A stretch of DNA of 64,000 bases from Nocardioides sp. S-1144 (GCF_005954645.2 NZ_CP040695.2:4154001-4218000), one strand, 5' to 3'. Positions 17,160 through 25,427 are shown, counted from the stretch's first letter. Made by a program: numbers and translations. Notes: generated by a model from the sequence alone, not told the origin.

Positions 17160-17202
17160 CCGCAAAGAATTGTTTGCAAATGACTCTTTGCGGTTCTACG
17201 GT
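17160..17202 (+). promoter_or_regulatory. Promoter with overlapping palindromic operator (ArsR-type gene)
   Basis: CCGCAAAGA (17160-17168) and its exact inverse TCTTTGCGG (17185-17193) flank a third palindrome, TTTGCAAA (17173-17180). Overlapping this, TTGCAA (17174-17179) and TACGGT (17197-17202) are spaced by 17 bp as -35 and -10. The -10 ends six bases before the GTG at 17209, so the transcript is likely leaderless. The AT-rich island in a GC-rich divergent gap is a strong operator candidate for the encoded regulator. Confidence 0.7.
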
Positions 17203-17208
17203 GGCGGG

Positions 17209-17790
17209 GTGGACCGCACCTCGATCACCCCCGAGCCGCACCAGCTCCGCGCCCTCGCGCACCCCGTCCGGCTCCGGATGCTGGGGATGCTGCGGGTCGA
17301 CGGGCCGGCGACGGCCACCTCCCTGGCGACCCGGCTCGGCCTGAACAGCGGCGCGACGTCCTACCACCTGCGCCAGCTGGCCCAGCACGGCTTCGTGGTC
17401 GACGACGAGGAGCGCGGCAACGGCCGCGAGCGGTGGTGGCGGGCGGCGCACACGAGCACGCGCACGGCCGGCGGGCCGGCCGGCACCGAGGCCGGCGACA
17501 GCGCCGACGCGTTCCTCCAGGCAGCGGTCGTGGTCTACAGCGAGTGGCTGCAGCAGGCCGTCGAGGAGGGCCCGCTCCTGCCCGAGCCCTGGCGCGACGC
17601 GACGTCGTTCAACGACTGGATCCACCGGCTCACCCCGGCCGCGGCCCGGCACCTGATGCGCACCGTCGGCGAGATGATGGAGGCCGTCGAGGACGACGAG
17701 GACGACCCCCGGGCCCGCTCGGTCGTCGTCCAGGTGCACGTCTTCCCGCGGCCCGGTCAGGAGTACGACGCGCAGGAGCGGCACCCGTGA
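17209..17790 (+). CDS. ArsR-family winged-helix transcriptional regulator
   Basis: 193 residues from GTG 17209. The winged-helix domain spans about residues 5-75: ALAHPVRLRMLGML, then ATSLATRLGLNSGATSYHLRQL as the recognition region, and FVVDDEERGNGRERWWR as the wing. The C-terminal half has aromatic and acidic residues but no obvious metal-binding Cys set, so the signal is unlikely to be a soft metal. GTG is preferred over TTG 17170 because it follows the -10 box by six bases. The stop overlaps the start of the MFS gene (GTGA). Confidence 0.88.
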   Translation: MDRTSITPEPHQLRALAHPVRLRMLGMLRVDGPATATSLATRLGLNSGATSYHLRQLAQHGFVVDDEERGNGRERWWRAAHTSTRTAGGPAGTEAGDSADAFLQAAVVVYSEWLQQAVEEGPLLPEPWRDATSFNDWIHRLTPAAARHLMRTVGEMMEAVEDDEDDPRARSVVVQVHVFPRPGQEYDAQERHP

Positions 17791-19055
17791 GGCGCCCGCT
17801 CCACGGCTGGCTGGTCGCGGAGGCGCTCTCGCTCACCGGCACCCGCGTGTCGATGATCGCGATCCCGCTGTTCGTGCTCGAGCAGACCGGGAGCGCGACG
17901 CAGACCGGCCTGGTGGCCCTCGCCGAGATGCTGCCGCTGGTCGTCCTCAAGGTGCTGGGCGGCCCGGTCATCGACCGCGTCGGCGCGCGCCGGGTCGCGG
18001 TCACGTGCGACCTGCTCTCGCTCGTCGTGGTGGCCGCGATCCCGCTGCTCTTCGACCTCGGCCTGCTCTCCTTCCCCGGCTTCCTGGCCCTCGTGGCCGG
18101 CGCGGGGGCGCTGCGCGGCCCGGGCGACGGGGCGAAGCACGCCATGGTCCCGGCGCTGGTCACCTCGGCCGGGATCGCCATGGAGCGCGCGACCGGGCTC
18201 TCCTCGACGGTCGAGCGGACGGCGTCCATGCTCGGCGCCGGGCTGGCCGGCGTCCTCGTGGCCACCCTGGGTGCGCAGAACGCGCTGCTCGTCGACGCCG
18301 CGACCTTCGGGCTGTCCGCCCTCGTGCTGTCGTGGGCGACGAAGGGCCTCCCGGCGACGAGCGGGACTGGGGGCGGGACGGTGGTCGGGTCCGAGCCCGT
18401 CCCCTACCTCGAGCAGCTGCGCGAGGGCTGGGACTTCCTGCGCCGCGACCCGCTGCTGCTCGGCATCTCGGTGATGGTCGCGGTGACCAACCTGCTCGAC
18501 GCGGCGTGGTCGTCGGTGCTGATGCCGGTGTGGTCGATCGAGTCCGGCGAGGGCGCGGCCACGCTCGGCGTCCTGTTCGCGGTGATGAGCGGCTCCTCGG
18601 CCCTCGGCGCGGTCTGCGCGGCCACGATCGCCGCCCGCCTGCCGCGCTTCCGCACCTACCTGTTCGCGTTCCTCCTCTGCGGGCTCCCCCGCTTCGCCGT
18701 GTTCGTCGTCGACACCCCGCTGGCCGGCGTGGTCGCGGTGTTCGTCGTGGCCGGCTTCGCCTCCGGGTTCATCAACCCCGTCCTGGGCGCGGTCATGTTC
18801 GAGCGGATCCCCGACCACCTGGTCGGCCGGGTCTCCTCCCTCACGAGCGCGATGTGCTGGGCCCTGATGCCGCTCGGCGGCCTGGTCGGCGGCGTCCTCT
18901 TCGACACCGGCGGCCTGGCGCTGGCCATGGGCGCCTGCGGCCTCGCCTACCTCGCGGCCACCATGCTGCCCGCCGTCGACCCGCGCTGGCGCGACATGGA
19001 CCGCCGTCCGGAGCCGACGACCGTCGCGAGCGGCGACGCCTCAGTGCGGGGGTAG
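17787..19055 (+). CDS. MFS transporter
   Basis: 422 residues with about 12 predicted membrane helices and the MFS loop 2-3 region LKVLGGPVIDRVGARRVAV. It resembles the MFS group of macrolide or drug exporters often paired with ArsR-type repressors. GTG at 17787 is embedded in the stop of the regulator gene, so the pair is one transcription unit. Substrate unknown; an exporter of a toxic compound sensed by the regulator is an inference. Confidence 0.87.
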   Translation: MRRPLHGWLVAEALSLTGTRVSMIAIPLFVLEQTGSATQTGLVALAEMLPLVVLKVLGGPVIDRVGARRVAVTCDLLSLVVVAAIPLLFDLGLLSFPGFLALVAGAGALRGPGDGAKHAMVPALVTSAGIAMERATGLSSTVERTASMLGAGLAGVLVATLGAQNALLVDAATFGLSALVLSWATKGLPATSGTGGGTVVGSEPVPYLEQLREGWDFLRRDPLLLGISVMVAVTNLLDAAWSSVLMPVWSIESGEGAATLGVLFAVMSGSSALGAVCAATIAARLPRFRTYLFAFLLCGLPRFAVFVVDTPLAGVVAVFVVAGFASGFINPVLGAVMFERIPDHLVGRVSSLTSAMCWALMPLGGLVGGVLFDTGGLALAMGACGLAYLAATMLPAVDPRWRDMDRRPEPTTVASGDASVRG

Positions 19056-19083
19056 ACCCCCCAGCGGCGTGGTCCGTCGGCGG

Positions 19084-19294
19084 GAGTTTCACCGCTGGAG
19101 CGGTGAAACTCGCGCTCCCGGTACGAAACTTCACACCACAAGCAAGAGTTTCAGCCGACCCACCGGGAGTTTCAGTCGGCCCGCCGGGATATTCACCGCT
19201 GGAGCGGTGAAACTCGCGCTCCTGGCATGAAACTTCGCACCACAAGCAGGAGTTTCAGCCGACCCGCCGGGATATTCACCGCTGATGCGGTGAA
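19084..19294. repeat. Triple hairpin repeat, GTTTCACCGC family, between convergent genes
   Basis: Three hairpins share the arms TTCACCGC and GCGGTGAA: 19084-19111 (12-bp arms extended to GAGTTTCACCGC), 19192-19211 and 19275-19294. The first two stand at the head of a 104-bp direct repeat whose second copy is about 83 bp long. Shared spacer words are GAAACTTC, CACCACAAGC and GAGTTTCAGCCGACCC. The array fills most of the 286-bp gap between the convergent MFS and aminotransferase genes; I see no coding sequence there. A terminator cluster or mobile intergenic repeat is likely. Confidence 0.85.
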
Positions 19295-19341
19295 ACTCCC
19301 GCACCCGCGGCGCCCACCCGACACGGCGGGTCGGAGGCCGC

Positions 19342-20409
19342 TCAACGCAGGGTGGCGGCGGCCTCGATCAACCGGTCGTTGGCCTCGGGCTCGCCGATCG
19401 AGACGCGGACGCCGTCGCCGGCGAACGGGCGCACGGTGACGCCGACGGCGTCGGCTGCAGCCGCGAGGTCGCCGGCGCGGTCGCCGAGCGGGAACCAGAC
19501 GAAGTTGCCCTGGGCGTCGGGGATGTCCCAGCCCTGGGCGAGCAGCGCGTCGCGGACGCGGGTGCGCTCGAGGGCCAGGGCGTCGACGCGCTCCAGCAGC
19601 TCGGCCTCGGCGGCCAGCGACGCGATGGCCGCGGCCTGGGCGACCGCGGAGACGCCGAACGGCAGCGAGACCGCGCGCAGGGCGGCGGCGATGGGGGCCT
19701 GGCTGACGGCGTACCCGACGCGGAAGCCGGCAAGTCCGTAGGCCTTGGAGAAGGTGCGGAACAGCACGACGTTCGGGTGCGCGCGGTAGGTGGCGACGCC
19801 GTCGACGGCGTCGGCCATCCGCACGAACTCGAGGTAGGCCTCGTCGACGACGACGACCACGTGCTCGGGCACACGGGCGAGGAACGCGTCGAGCTCGGTC
19901 TGGGTGACCGCCGGCCCGGTCGGGTTGTTGGGGGTGCAGACCAGGACGACCCGGGTGCGGTCGGTGATCGCGGCGAGCATCGCGTCGAGGTCGTGGCGGC
20001 CGTCGGCGAGCAGCGGCACCTGCACCGACGTCGCGGCAGCGGCGGTGACCGCGATCGGGTAGGCCTCGAAGGAGCGCCACGCGTAGACGACCTCGTCGCC
20101 GGGCTCGCAGAACCCGGTGACGACCTGGTAGATCAGGCCGACCGAGCCGGTGGCGGTCGCGATGTCGTCGACCGGGACGCCGAGCCGCTCGGAGAGCGCG
20201 GCGTACAGCGCGACGCTGCCCATGTCGGGGTAGCGGTTCATCGTCGCCACGGCGGCCGTGGCGGCCTCGACGACGCCGGGCAGCGGCGGGTACGGGTTCT
20301 CGTTGCTGGAGAGCTTGTACGCCGTCACCCCGGGCCGCACGACCGGCGGCTTGCCGGGGACGTAGGCGGGGATCCGGGCGATGTTCGCGCGCGGCTGCGG
20401 GTGGGCCAT
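19342..20409 (-). CDS. HisC/Pat-type histidinol-phosphate or aromatic aminotransferase
   Basis: 355 residues, class I/II PLP aminotransferase. Visible are KLSSNENPYPPLP near the N terminus, TGSVGLIYQVVTGFCEPGDEV, CTPNNPTGPAVT, the VDEAYLEF segment, the Schiff-base lysine in RTFSKAYGLAGFRVG and a terminal RVSIGEPEAN with the carboxylate-binding Arg. The family transaminates histidinol phosphate or aromatic amino acids. With no his genes nearby, an aromatic aminotransferase role (as in the pat/hisC2 genes of actinobacteria) is more likely. TAGCCT lies seven bases before the ATG. Confidence 0.88.
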   Translation of the reverse strand: MAHPQPRANIARIPAYVPGKPPVVRPGVTAYKLSSNENPYPPLPGVVEAATAAVATMNRYPDMGSVALYAALSERLGVPVDDIATATGSVGLIYQVVTGFCEPGDEVVYAWRSFEAYPIAVTAAAATSVQVPLLADGRHDLDAMLAAITDRTRVVLVCTPNNPTGPAVTQTELDAFLARVPEHVVVVVDEAYLEFVRMADAVDGVATYRAHPNVVLFRTFSKAYGLAGFRVGYAVSQAPIAAALRAVSLPFGVSAVAQAAAIASLAAEAELLERVDALALERTRVRDALLAQGWDIPDAQGNFVWFPLGDRAGDLAAAADAVGVTVRPFAGDGVRVSIGEPEANDRLIEAAATLR

Positions 20410-20416
20410 GGCACGA

Positions 20417-20422
20417 AGGCTA
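20417..20422 (-). promoter_or_regulatory. -10 box of a leaderless promoter (aminotransferase gene)
   Basis: TAGCCT on the minus strand, seven bases before the ATG at 20409. It lies in the 10-bp gap to the DHFR-like gene and overlaps that gene's stop codon region. Confidence 0.4.
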
Positions 20423-20989
20423 GTGGGCGGCGTACCTCAGCAGCGCCACGCCCGTCGCGAACGAGCGGGCCTCGAGCAGCCGCAGCCCGGAGGCGCGGTG
20501 ACCCTCGGGGAACAGGCGGGTCCCGCGGCCCTGCACGACCGGGTGCACGAACAGGCGGTACTCGTCGACCAGGTCGGCCTCGACCAGGGTCGGCAGCAGC
20601 GTGAGGCTGCCGGTGCACACGACGTCCTTGCCGGGGAGCGCCTTGAGGGCGCGCACCTCCTCGACGACGTCGCCGCGCAGCGCCGTGGAGTGCTGCCAGT
20701 CGAGGTCGTCGTCGGCCAGCGTGGACGTGACGACGTACTTGCGGACGCCGCCGAGGTAGTCGGCGATCCCGGTGGCGTCGTCCTCGAGGTCGCGCCAGTA
20801 GCCGCGGAAGTCGGTGAAGGTCTGCCGGCCGACGAGCAGGGCGTCGGCCGCGGCGTCCTGGCGGTGGTTCTCGGCCAGGAGCTCCGGGTCCTCGGCGACC
20901 AGCTGGTCGTCGAACCAGTCGTCGAGCATCTGGATCGAGCCGTCGAGGGTGATGTTCTGGGTGATCACGAGCCTGCGCCGGTCAGTCAT
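20420..20989 (-). CDS. Dihydrofolate-reductase-family (RibD C-terminal-like) protein
   Basis: 189 residues from ATG 20989. The DHFR-like fold shows in LVITQNITLDGSI at the start, DALLVGRQTFTDFRGYW, KYVVTSTLADDDLDWQHS and CTGSLTLLPTLVEADLVDEYRLFVHPVV. The pattern is that of the RibD C-terminal-domain group often annotated as dihydrofolate reductase family. It probably binds NADPH; the substrate is unknown. The start overlaps the end of the VanZ-like gene by eight bases; GTG 20998 is an alternative start. Confidence 0.85.
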   Translation of the reverse strand: MTDRRRLVITQNITLDGSIQMLDDWFDDQLVAEDPELLAENHRQDAAADALLVGRQTFTDFRGYWRDLEDDATGIADYLGGVRKYVVTSTLADDDLDWQHSTALRGDVVEEVRALKALPGKDVVCTGSLTLLPTLVEADLVDEYRLFVHPVVQGRGTRLFPEGHRASGLRLLEARSFATGVALLRYAAH

Positions 20990-21545
20990 GCCGGTCACGA
21001 CCGCGCCACGGCCGCAGAATCATCGCCAGCACGACGCCGAGACCGACCCCGACGACCGCGCCGGTGACGTTGTCGATGATGTCGGTGACGTCGCACGCCC
21101 GGTCGATCCGGGCCAGCTCGAGCTGGGTCCACTCGATGCCGAGGGAGTACGCGGCGAGCAGCGCCAGGCCCAGGGGCACCAGCGCGAGCGCCGCCCGGCC
21201 CCAGCGGGCGGCGGCGACCACGAGGAACGCCCCCGGCGCGACGAAGACGACGGTGTTGAGCAGCCGCTGACCGCCGGAGAAGATCCAGAACCCGTCCGGC
21301 GCCGGCCCGCCGATGTCCCACGAGCAGGTGTCGAGGCGGCCCTCGGCCGGCACGACCCCCGGCGCCGCGGTCGCCGGCAGCAGGGTGATCAGCCCGATGA
21401 TCGCGATCGACCACAGCAGTCCGCCGACGGCGACGGCGGCCACCGGGCCGAGCCGCCGCGACAGGACCACGGCGAGCAGCCCGCAGACCACCCCGGCGAC
21501 GGCGACGCCGACGAGCATGACGCCCACACCACCGACCGGGAACAC
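20982..21545 (-). CDS. VanZ-like membrane protein
   Basis: 187 residues from GTG 21545, with four or five predicted membrane helices. The order of features fits VanZ-like proteins: a first hydrophobic pair, then NTVVFVAPGAFLV, a helix with SLGIEWTQLELARIDRACDVTDIIDNVTGA (split here by the usual Glu/Asp-rich turn) and a last helix. VanZ-like proteins have been linked to glycopeptide susceptibility, but most, as here, have no such context. It lies 10 bp after the TetR gene. The true start could be GTG 21527 or ATG 21518. Confidence 0.75.
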   Translation of the reverse strand: MFPVGGVGVMLVGVAVAGVVCGLLAVVLSRRLGPVAAVAVGGLLWSIAIIGLITLLPATAAPGVVPAEGRLDTCSWDIGGPAPDGFWIFSGGQRLLNTVVFVAPGAFLVVAAARWGRAALALVPLGLALLAAYSLGIEWTQLELARIDRACDVTDIIDNVTGAVVGVGLGVVLAMILRPWRGRDRHD

Positions 21546-21555
21546 CCGCGCGAGG

Positions 21556-22257
21556 CTACCCGGGCCCGGGACCGGGACCGGGGTCGGGAACGCGCACGGA
21601 GTCACGGACCGAGCCGGGGACGCCGGGGACGCCGGGGGCGGCCAGGAGGCCGGCGACCAGGTTCGCCACCAGCGGCTGGAGGAGCTCGCCCTCCGGGTCC
21701 TCGACCACCCGGTGGAAGCCGGACTGCTCGAGCATCGTGTAGCCGTGCAGGGCGGTCCAGAGCTGGGCGGCGACCGACGCCGGGTCGGCGGGGCGCAGTA
21801 CGGCGGCGTCCATCGCGCGGCGCACGCCGGCGACGAGCTGCCCGAACGCCGCCATCCCGACCTGCTGCTCCTCGTGGGTGAGCCGGTAGCCGCCGAGCGT
21901 CGTCGCGCCGAACATGACGGCGTACAGGTGCGGGTGGGCCAGCGCGTGTGCCCGGTACGCCCCGGCCATGGCGGTGAGGTCGGCCAGCGGGTCCTCGGTG
22001 ACCGGGACGGCGTCGACGCGGGCGTGGAGCCGGTCGAAGCCGTCGGCCACGATCTCGCGCACCAGGGCCGGCATGCCCCCGAAGTGGGTGTAGACCGCCA
22101 TCGTCGAGGTGCCGGCCTCGCGGGTCAGCCGGCGGGCGGTCAGCGCCGAGGGCCCCTCCTCGGCCAGGACGTCGGCCGCCACCTCGAGCAGGCGGCGGCG
22201 CAGGTCGGGCTCGTCGGGCCGGGCGGGCCGGTTCGGCTGGTCGGACACCCTTGCCAT
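21556..22257 (-). CDS. TetR-family transcriptional regulator
   Basis: 233 residues. The N-terminal helix-turn-helix is LLEVAADVLAEEGPSALTARRLTREAGTSTMAVYTHFGG (about 25-65; shown split: LLEVAADVLAEEG and LTREAGTSTMAVYTHF). A C-terminal ligand domain of the TetR_C_33-like type has LYAVMFGATTLGGYRL. The gene is divergent from the carotenoid oxygenase gene, with two identical-type 13-bp palindromes between them, so it very likely represses itself and that oxygenase. A GP repeat tail ends the protein. Confidence 0.9.
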   Translation of the reverse strand: MARVSDQPNRPARPDEPDLRRRLLEVAADVLAEEGPSALTARRLTREAGTSTMAVYTHFGGMPALVREIVADGFDRLHARVDAVPVTEDPLADLTAMAGAYRAHALAHPHLYAVMFGATTLGGYRLTHEEQQVGMAAFGQLVAGVRRAMDAAVLRPADPASVAAQLWTALHGYTMLEQSGFHRVVEDPEGELLQPLVANLVAGLLAAPGVPGVPGSVRDSVRVPDPGPGPGPG

Positions 22258-22263
22258 CCTGTC

Positions 22264-22298
22264 ATAACGCCGTTATCGTCCTCGGATAACACTGTTAT
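22264..22298. promoter_or_regulatory. Paired TetR operator candidates
   Basis: Two perfect 13-bp palindromes, ATAACGCCGTTAT (22264-22276) and ATAACACTGTTAT (22286-22298), have the consensus ATAACRCYGTTAT and centres 22 bp apart, two helical turns. They sit in the 53-bp gap between the divergent TetR and oxygenase genes, where they would cover both promoters. Confidence 0.85.
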
Positions 22299-22310
22299 GA
22301 GGAGACGCCG

Positions 22311-23711
22311 ATGAGCCGGTACCTGCAGGACGAGTTCGCGCCGGTCGCCGAGGAGCTCACCGCGCTCGACCTCACCGTGTCCGGCCGGCTCCCGGCGCAC
22401 CTCGACGGTCGCTACCTGCGGATCGGGCCGAACCCGGCACAGGACCCCGCGGCGCTCGCCGCCGCGGGCTACCACTGGTTCCTCGGCGAGGGCATGGTCC
22501 ACGGCGTCCGCCTCGAGGACGGGCACGCCCGGTGGTACCGCAACCGGTGGGTCCGCCCGGACGCGTGCGACTTCGCGCCGAACACCAACGTCGTGCAGCA
22601 CGCCGGGCGGACGATGGCGCTGGTCGAGGCCGGCGCGCCGCCGTACGAGCTCGACGACGAGCTCGACACGGTCGGCCGTTGCGGCTTCGCCGGCGACCTG
22701 CGCGCGGGCTACACCGCCCACCCGCACGAGGACCCCGCGACCGGCGAGCTGCACGCGGTCTCGTACTCCTGGACGCGCGGCAACCGCGTCGACTACTCGG
22801 TGCTCGACGCCGCCGGGTCGCTGCGCCACCAGCTCGAGATCGAGGTGCACGGCAGCCCGATGATGCACGACTGCGCGCTCACCGAGCACCACCTCGTGGT
22901 CTACGACCTGCCGGTCACCTTCGACATCGACATGGTCGCCGGGAAGGCGCCCCGCCCGCTCCGGCTGCCGACTCGGCTGGCGCTGAACCGCGTCGTGGGC
23001 CGCAACCCGGTCTCCGACAAGGTCGTCGAGGCGATGACGCGGGGCCGCGGCGTACCGACGCAGCTGCCGTACTCGTGGGACGACGACTACCCCGCGCGCA
23101 TCGGGCTGCTGCCGCGCGACGCCACCGACGGGTCCGCCGTGCGCTGGTTCGACGTCGACCCCTGCTACGTCTTCCACACCCTCAACGCCTTCGAGGTGCC
23201 CGGCACCGACGAGGTCGTCGTCGACGTCGTCCGCCACGACCGGATGTTCGCGACCCGGTTCGACGGACCCGACGAGGGCCCGGCCTCGCTGGTGCGCTTC
23301 ACCCTCGACCTCGCCTCCGGCCGGGCCAGCGAGCACCGCTTCGACGAGCACCCCCAGGAGTTCCCGCGCCACGACGAGCGCCTGACCGGCCGCCGGCACC
23401 GGTTCGGGTACTCCGTCGGGTTCGACGACGGCCGGCTCGGCGACACCGTCCTCAAGCACGACACGGTCGCCGGCACCACCCAGGAGCGCCGGCTCGGGGC
23501 CGGCCGGCTCGCGGGCGAGATGACCTTCGTGCCGTCGTCGCCCGACGCGGCCGAGGACGACGGCGTGCTGATGGGCTACGTGCACGACCTCGCCCGCGGC
23601 CTGAGCGACCTGGTGCTGCTCGACGCCGGCACGCTCGAGGACGTCGCCACGGTGCACCTGCCCGGCCGGGTGCCGGCCGGGTTCCACGGCAGCTGGGCGC
23701 CGGCGCCCTAG
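22311..23711 (+). CDS. Carotenoid oxygenase (RPE65 family)
   Basis: 466 residues, normal for this seven-bladed propeller family of non-haem iron dioxygenases that cleave carotenoid or stilbene-type double bonds. Family signatures are present: GRYLRIGPNPA near the N terminus, FLGEGMVHGVRLEDGHARWYRNRW, TAHPHEDPATGEL with an iron-ligand His, HDCALTEHHLV, FHTLNAFEV and GFHGSWAP at the end. GGAGA precedes the ATG. Expression is probably released when the TetR regulator binds its ligand. The natural substrate cannot be read from sequence. Confidence 0.93.
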   Translation: MSRYLQDEFAPVAEELTALDLTVSGRLPAHLDGRYLRIGPNPAQDPAALAAAGYHWFLGEGMVHGVRLEDGHARWYRNRWVRPDACDFAPNTNVVQHAGRTMALVEAGAPPYELDDELDTVGRCGFAGDLRAGYTAHPHEDPATGELHAVSYSWTRGNRVDYSVLDAAGSLRHQLEIEVHGSPMMHDCALTEHHLVVYDLPVTFDIDMVAGKAPRPLRLPTRLALNRVVGRNPVSDKVVEAMTRGRGVPTQLPYSWDDDYPARIGLLPRDATDGSAVRWFDVDPCYVFHTLNAFEVPGTDEVVVDVVRHDRMFATRFDGPDEGPASLVRFTLDLASGRASEHRFDEHPQEFPRHDERLTGRRHRFGYSVGFDDGRLGDTVLKHDTVAGTTQERRLGAGRLAGEMTFVPSSPDAAEDDGVLMGYVHDLARGLSDLVLLDAGTLEDVATVHLPGRVPAGFHGSWAPAP

Positions 23712-23714
23712 CGG

Positions 23715-24617
23715 CTACTCCGGCGGCAGGACGACCTCGCCGCCGGGGACCAGCGGCAGGTCACGGCCCAGGGTGATGTCGACGGGGTTGGTCAGGCAGC
23801 GGATCGAGCCGCCGCCCTTGTGGAACTCGGAGACGTCGACGACGACGACCTCGAAGCCCCAGGCCTCGAGCTGCGCCCGCACCCGGTCGGGGCACGACGG
23901 CATGACGACGGTGCGCCCGACGACCACGGAGTTGGCGCAGAACGTCGTCAGCGCCTCCTCCTCGGTCAGCACGAGCGGCTCGGGCACGAGGTCGAGCAGG
24001 GCCGCGGCCGAGGCGTCGTCGAGCGCGGAGGGGCACACCAGCGCCCGGCGGTCGTCGAGCGGGCAGAAGGCCAGGTCGAGGTGGTACATGCCGGGGTGGG
24101 TGATCCGCAGGCCGCGGACCCGGACGCCGAGCTCGGTGGCCAGGTGCTTGAGGGCCAGCTCCTCGGTGCGCGGGCCGTAGCCGACGACCAGCGCGTCGCC
24201 GAAGGCGAAGGCGTCGCCGGCCTCGAGGTGCGCGCCGACGCCGTCGCGGCCGACGTAGGACGTCGTCGCGCCGTGCTCGGCGAACCAGGGCTGCGCGGAG
24301 CGGGTCTCCATCCGGCGCTGCGGGTAGCGCATGTGCGACATCACCACGTGGGGCGCCGGCCCGTCGGGACCGGGACGGACCACGCCGAGGCCGAGGTTCA
24401 TCGCGTAGACCATGTCGGGGGCGTCGGGCCGCTGCGGCAGGACGTCGACGACCGCGCCGAGCCCCCGCAGGGTCCCGACCATGTCGTACCACTGGCGCCA
24501 CGCCAGGGCGGGGTCCGGCTGGACGTCGGGGTCCATGAACGGGTTGATGACGTAGTCGACCCTGAAGTGGGTCGGCTCGACGGCCACGTAGTGACGACCC
24601 CAGCCCAGCTCGCTCAT
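23715..24617 (-). CDS. Dimethylarginine dimethylaminohydrolase (DDAH)-like amidinohydrolase
   Basis: 300 residues of the amidinotransferase/DDAH family, which hydrolyses or transfers guanidino groups by a covalent cysteine mechanism. The catalytic His is in GMYHLDLAFCPL and the catalytic Cys near the end in GGGSIRCLTNP; VYAMNLGL replaces the more usual F(T/A)ND motif. GGGAGA precedes ATG 24617. Divergent from a GntR regulator, with an operator-like palindrome just upstream. Arginine, citrulline or methylarginine metabolism is the likely field. Confidence 0.85.
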   Translation of the reverse strand: MSELGWGRHYVAVEPTHFRVDYVINPFMDPDVQPDPALAWRQWYDMVGTLRGLGAVVDVLPQRPDAPDMVYAMNLGLGVVRPGPDGPAPHVVMSHMRYPQRRMETRSAQPWFAEHGATTSYVGRDGVGAHLEAGDAFAFGDALVVGYGPRTEELALKHLATELGVRVRGLRITHPGMYHLDLAFCPLDDRRALVCPSALDDASAAALLDLVPEPLVLTEEEALTTFCANSVVVGRTVVMPSCPDRVRAQLEAWGFEVVVVDVSEFHKGGGSIRCLTNPVDITLGRDLPLVPGGEVVLPPE

Positions 24618-24641
24618 CGACTCTCCCTCACGCTCGCCCGA

Positions 24642-24662
24642 GATTGTCAGACAATCTGACAA
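24642..24662. promoter_or_regulatory. GntR/FadR-type operator candidate
   Basis: Two overlapping perfect palindromes, GATTGTCAGACAATC (24642-24656) and TTGTCAGACAATCTGACAA (24644-24662), lie 25 bp upstream of the DDAH-like start and 79 bp upstream of the GntR start. TTGTC half-sites with this spacing resemble sites of FCD-type GntR regulators. Confidence 0.8.
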
Positions 24663-24740
24663 CACCATGGTGCCGCACGAACGCGCCACGGACAAGCCGT
24701 CGACTCCGCACCGCCGTCCCGACCCGGCATGATGGGCCCC

Positions 24741-25427
24741 ATGAGCACCGCTCCCGGCCCCGTCGGGCCGTTCGCGACGCTCCACGTCGAGCACACCTCG
24801 ACCGTCGACCGCGCCGCCGAGGAGCTGCGCCGGGCGATCTTCGAGGGCGACATCGAGAGCGGGACCGCGCTGCGCGAGGTCGCGCTCGCGGAGTCGCTCG
24901 GCGTCTCGCGCCCCACGATCCGCGAGGCGCTCGGCACCCTGGTCGCCGAGGGGCTCGCCACCCGCGAGCCGCACCGCGGCGTCCACGTCTCGACCCCGGA
25001 GGCCGGCTCGGTGCGCGACGTCTGCCGTGCGCGCTGGGTGCTCGAGGGCGCCGGCGTCGCGCGCTGGCTCGACGCCTCCGAGGAGGCCCGCGACCACGTC
25101 CGCGCGTCGTTGCGGGCCTACACCGACGCCGTCCGCGCCGAGGGCACCTACCAGTCCCTCAACGCCCTCCACCTCGCCTTCCACGTCTCGCTCGTCGGCC
25201 TCGCGGGCAGCCCCCGCCTGGTGGCGATGGCCGAGAACCTCGTCGTCGAGCTCAAGCTGGCCCTGGCCCAGGTCGAGCGGATCGCCCGCAACGCCCACGA
25301 CCAGGCCGACTCCCACGTCGCGCTGGTCCGCCTGCTCGAGGACGACGACGTCGACGGCGCCCTCGCGTTCCTGCGGACCCACCTCGACGACGCCGAGCAC
25401 GAGATCATCGAGGCCCTCCGGCTCTGA
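24741..25427 (+). CDS. GntR-family regulator, FCD (FadR-like) subclass
   Basis: 228 residues from ATG 24741. The winged helix (about 25-85) has LRRAIFEGDIESGTALREVALAESLGVSR (split: LRRAIFEGDIESG and LAESLGVSRPTIREAL) and the all-helical FCD domain follows with FHVSLVGLAGSPRL and DSHVALVRLLED, whose Asp/His residues form the metal/ligand site in this subclass. Other in-frame ATGs lie at 24729 and 24732; 24741 is chosen because CATGAT ends seven bases before it. Probably controls the divergent DDAH-like gene. Confidence 0.9.
   Translation: MSTAPGPVGPFATLHVEHTSTVDRAAEELRRAIFEGDIESGTALREVALAESLGVSRPTIREALGTLVAEGLATREPHRGVHVSTPEAGSVRDVCRARWVLEGAGVARWLDASEEARDHVRASLRAYTDAVRAEGTYQSLNALHLAFHVSLVGLAGSPRLVAMAENLVVELKLALAQVERIARNAHDQADSHVALVRLLEDDDVDGALAFLRTHLDDAEHEIIEALRL

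Noticed and set aside
11328..17183. A 1951-codon open frame on the plus strand
   Set aside because: It is the antisense shadow of the transglutaminase/ATP-grasp operon. Its protein is Arg/Gly/Ala-rich without domains, as expected from a GC-rich complement, while the minus-strand frames show clear motifs.
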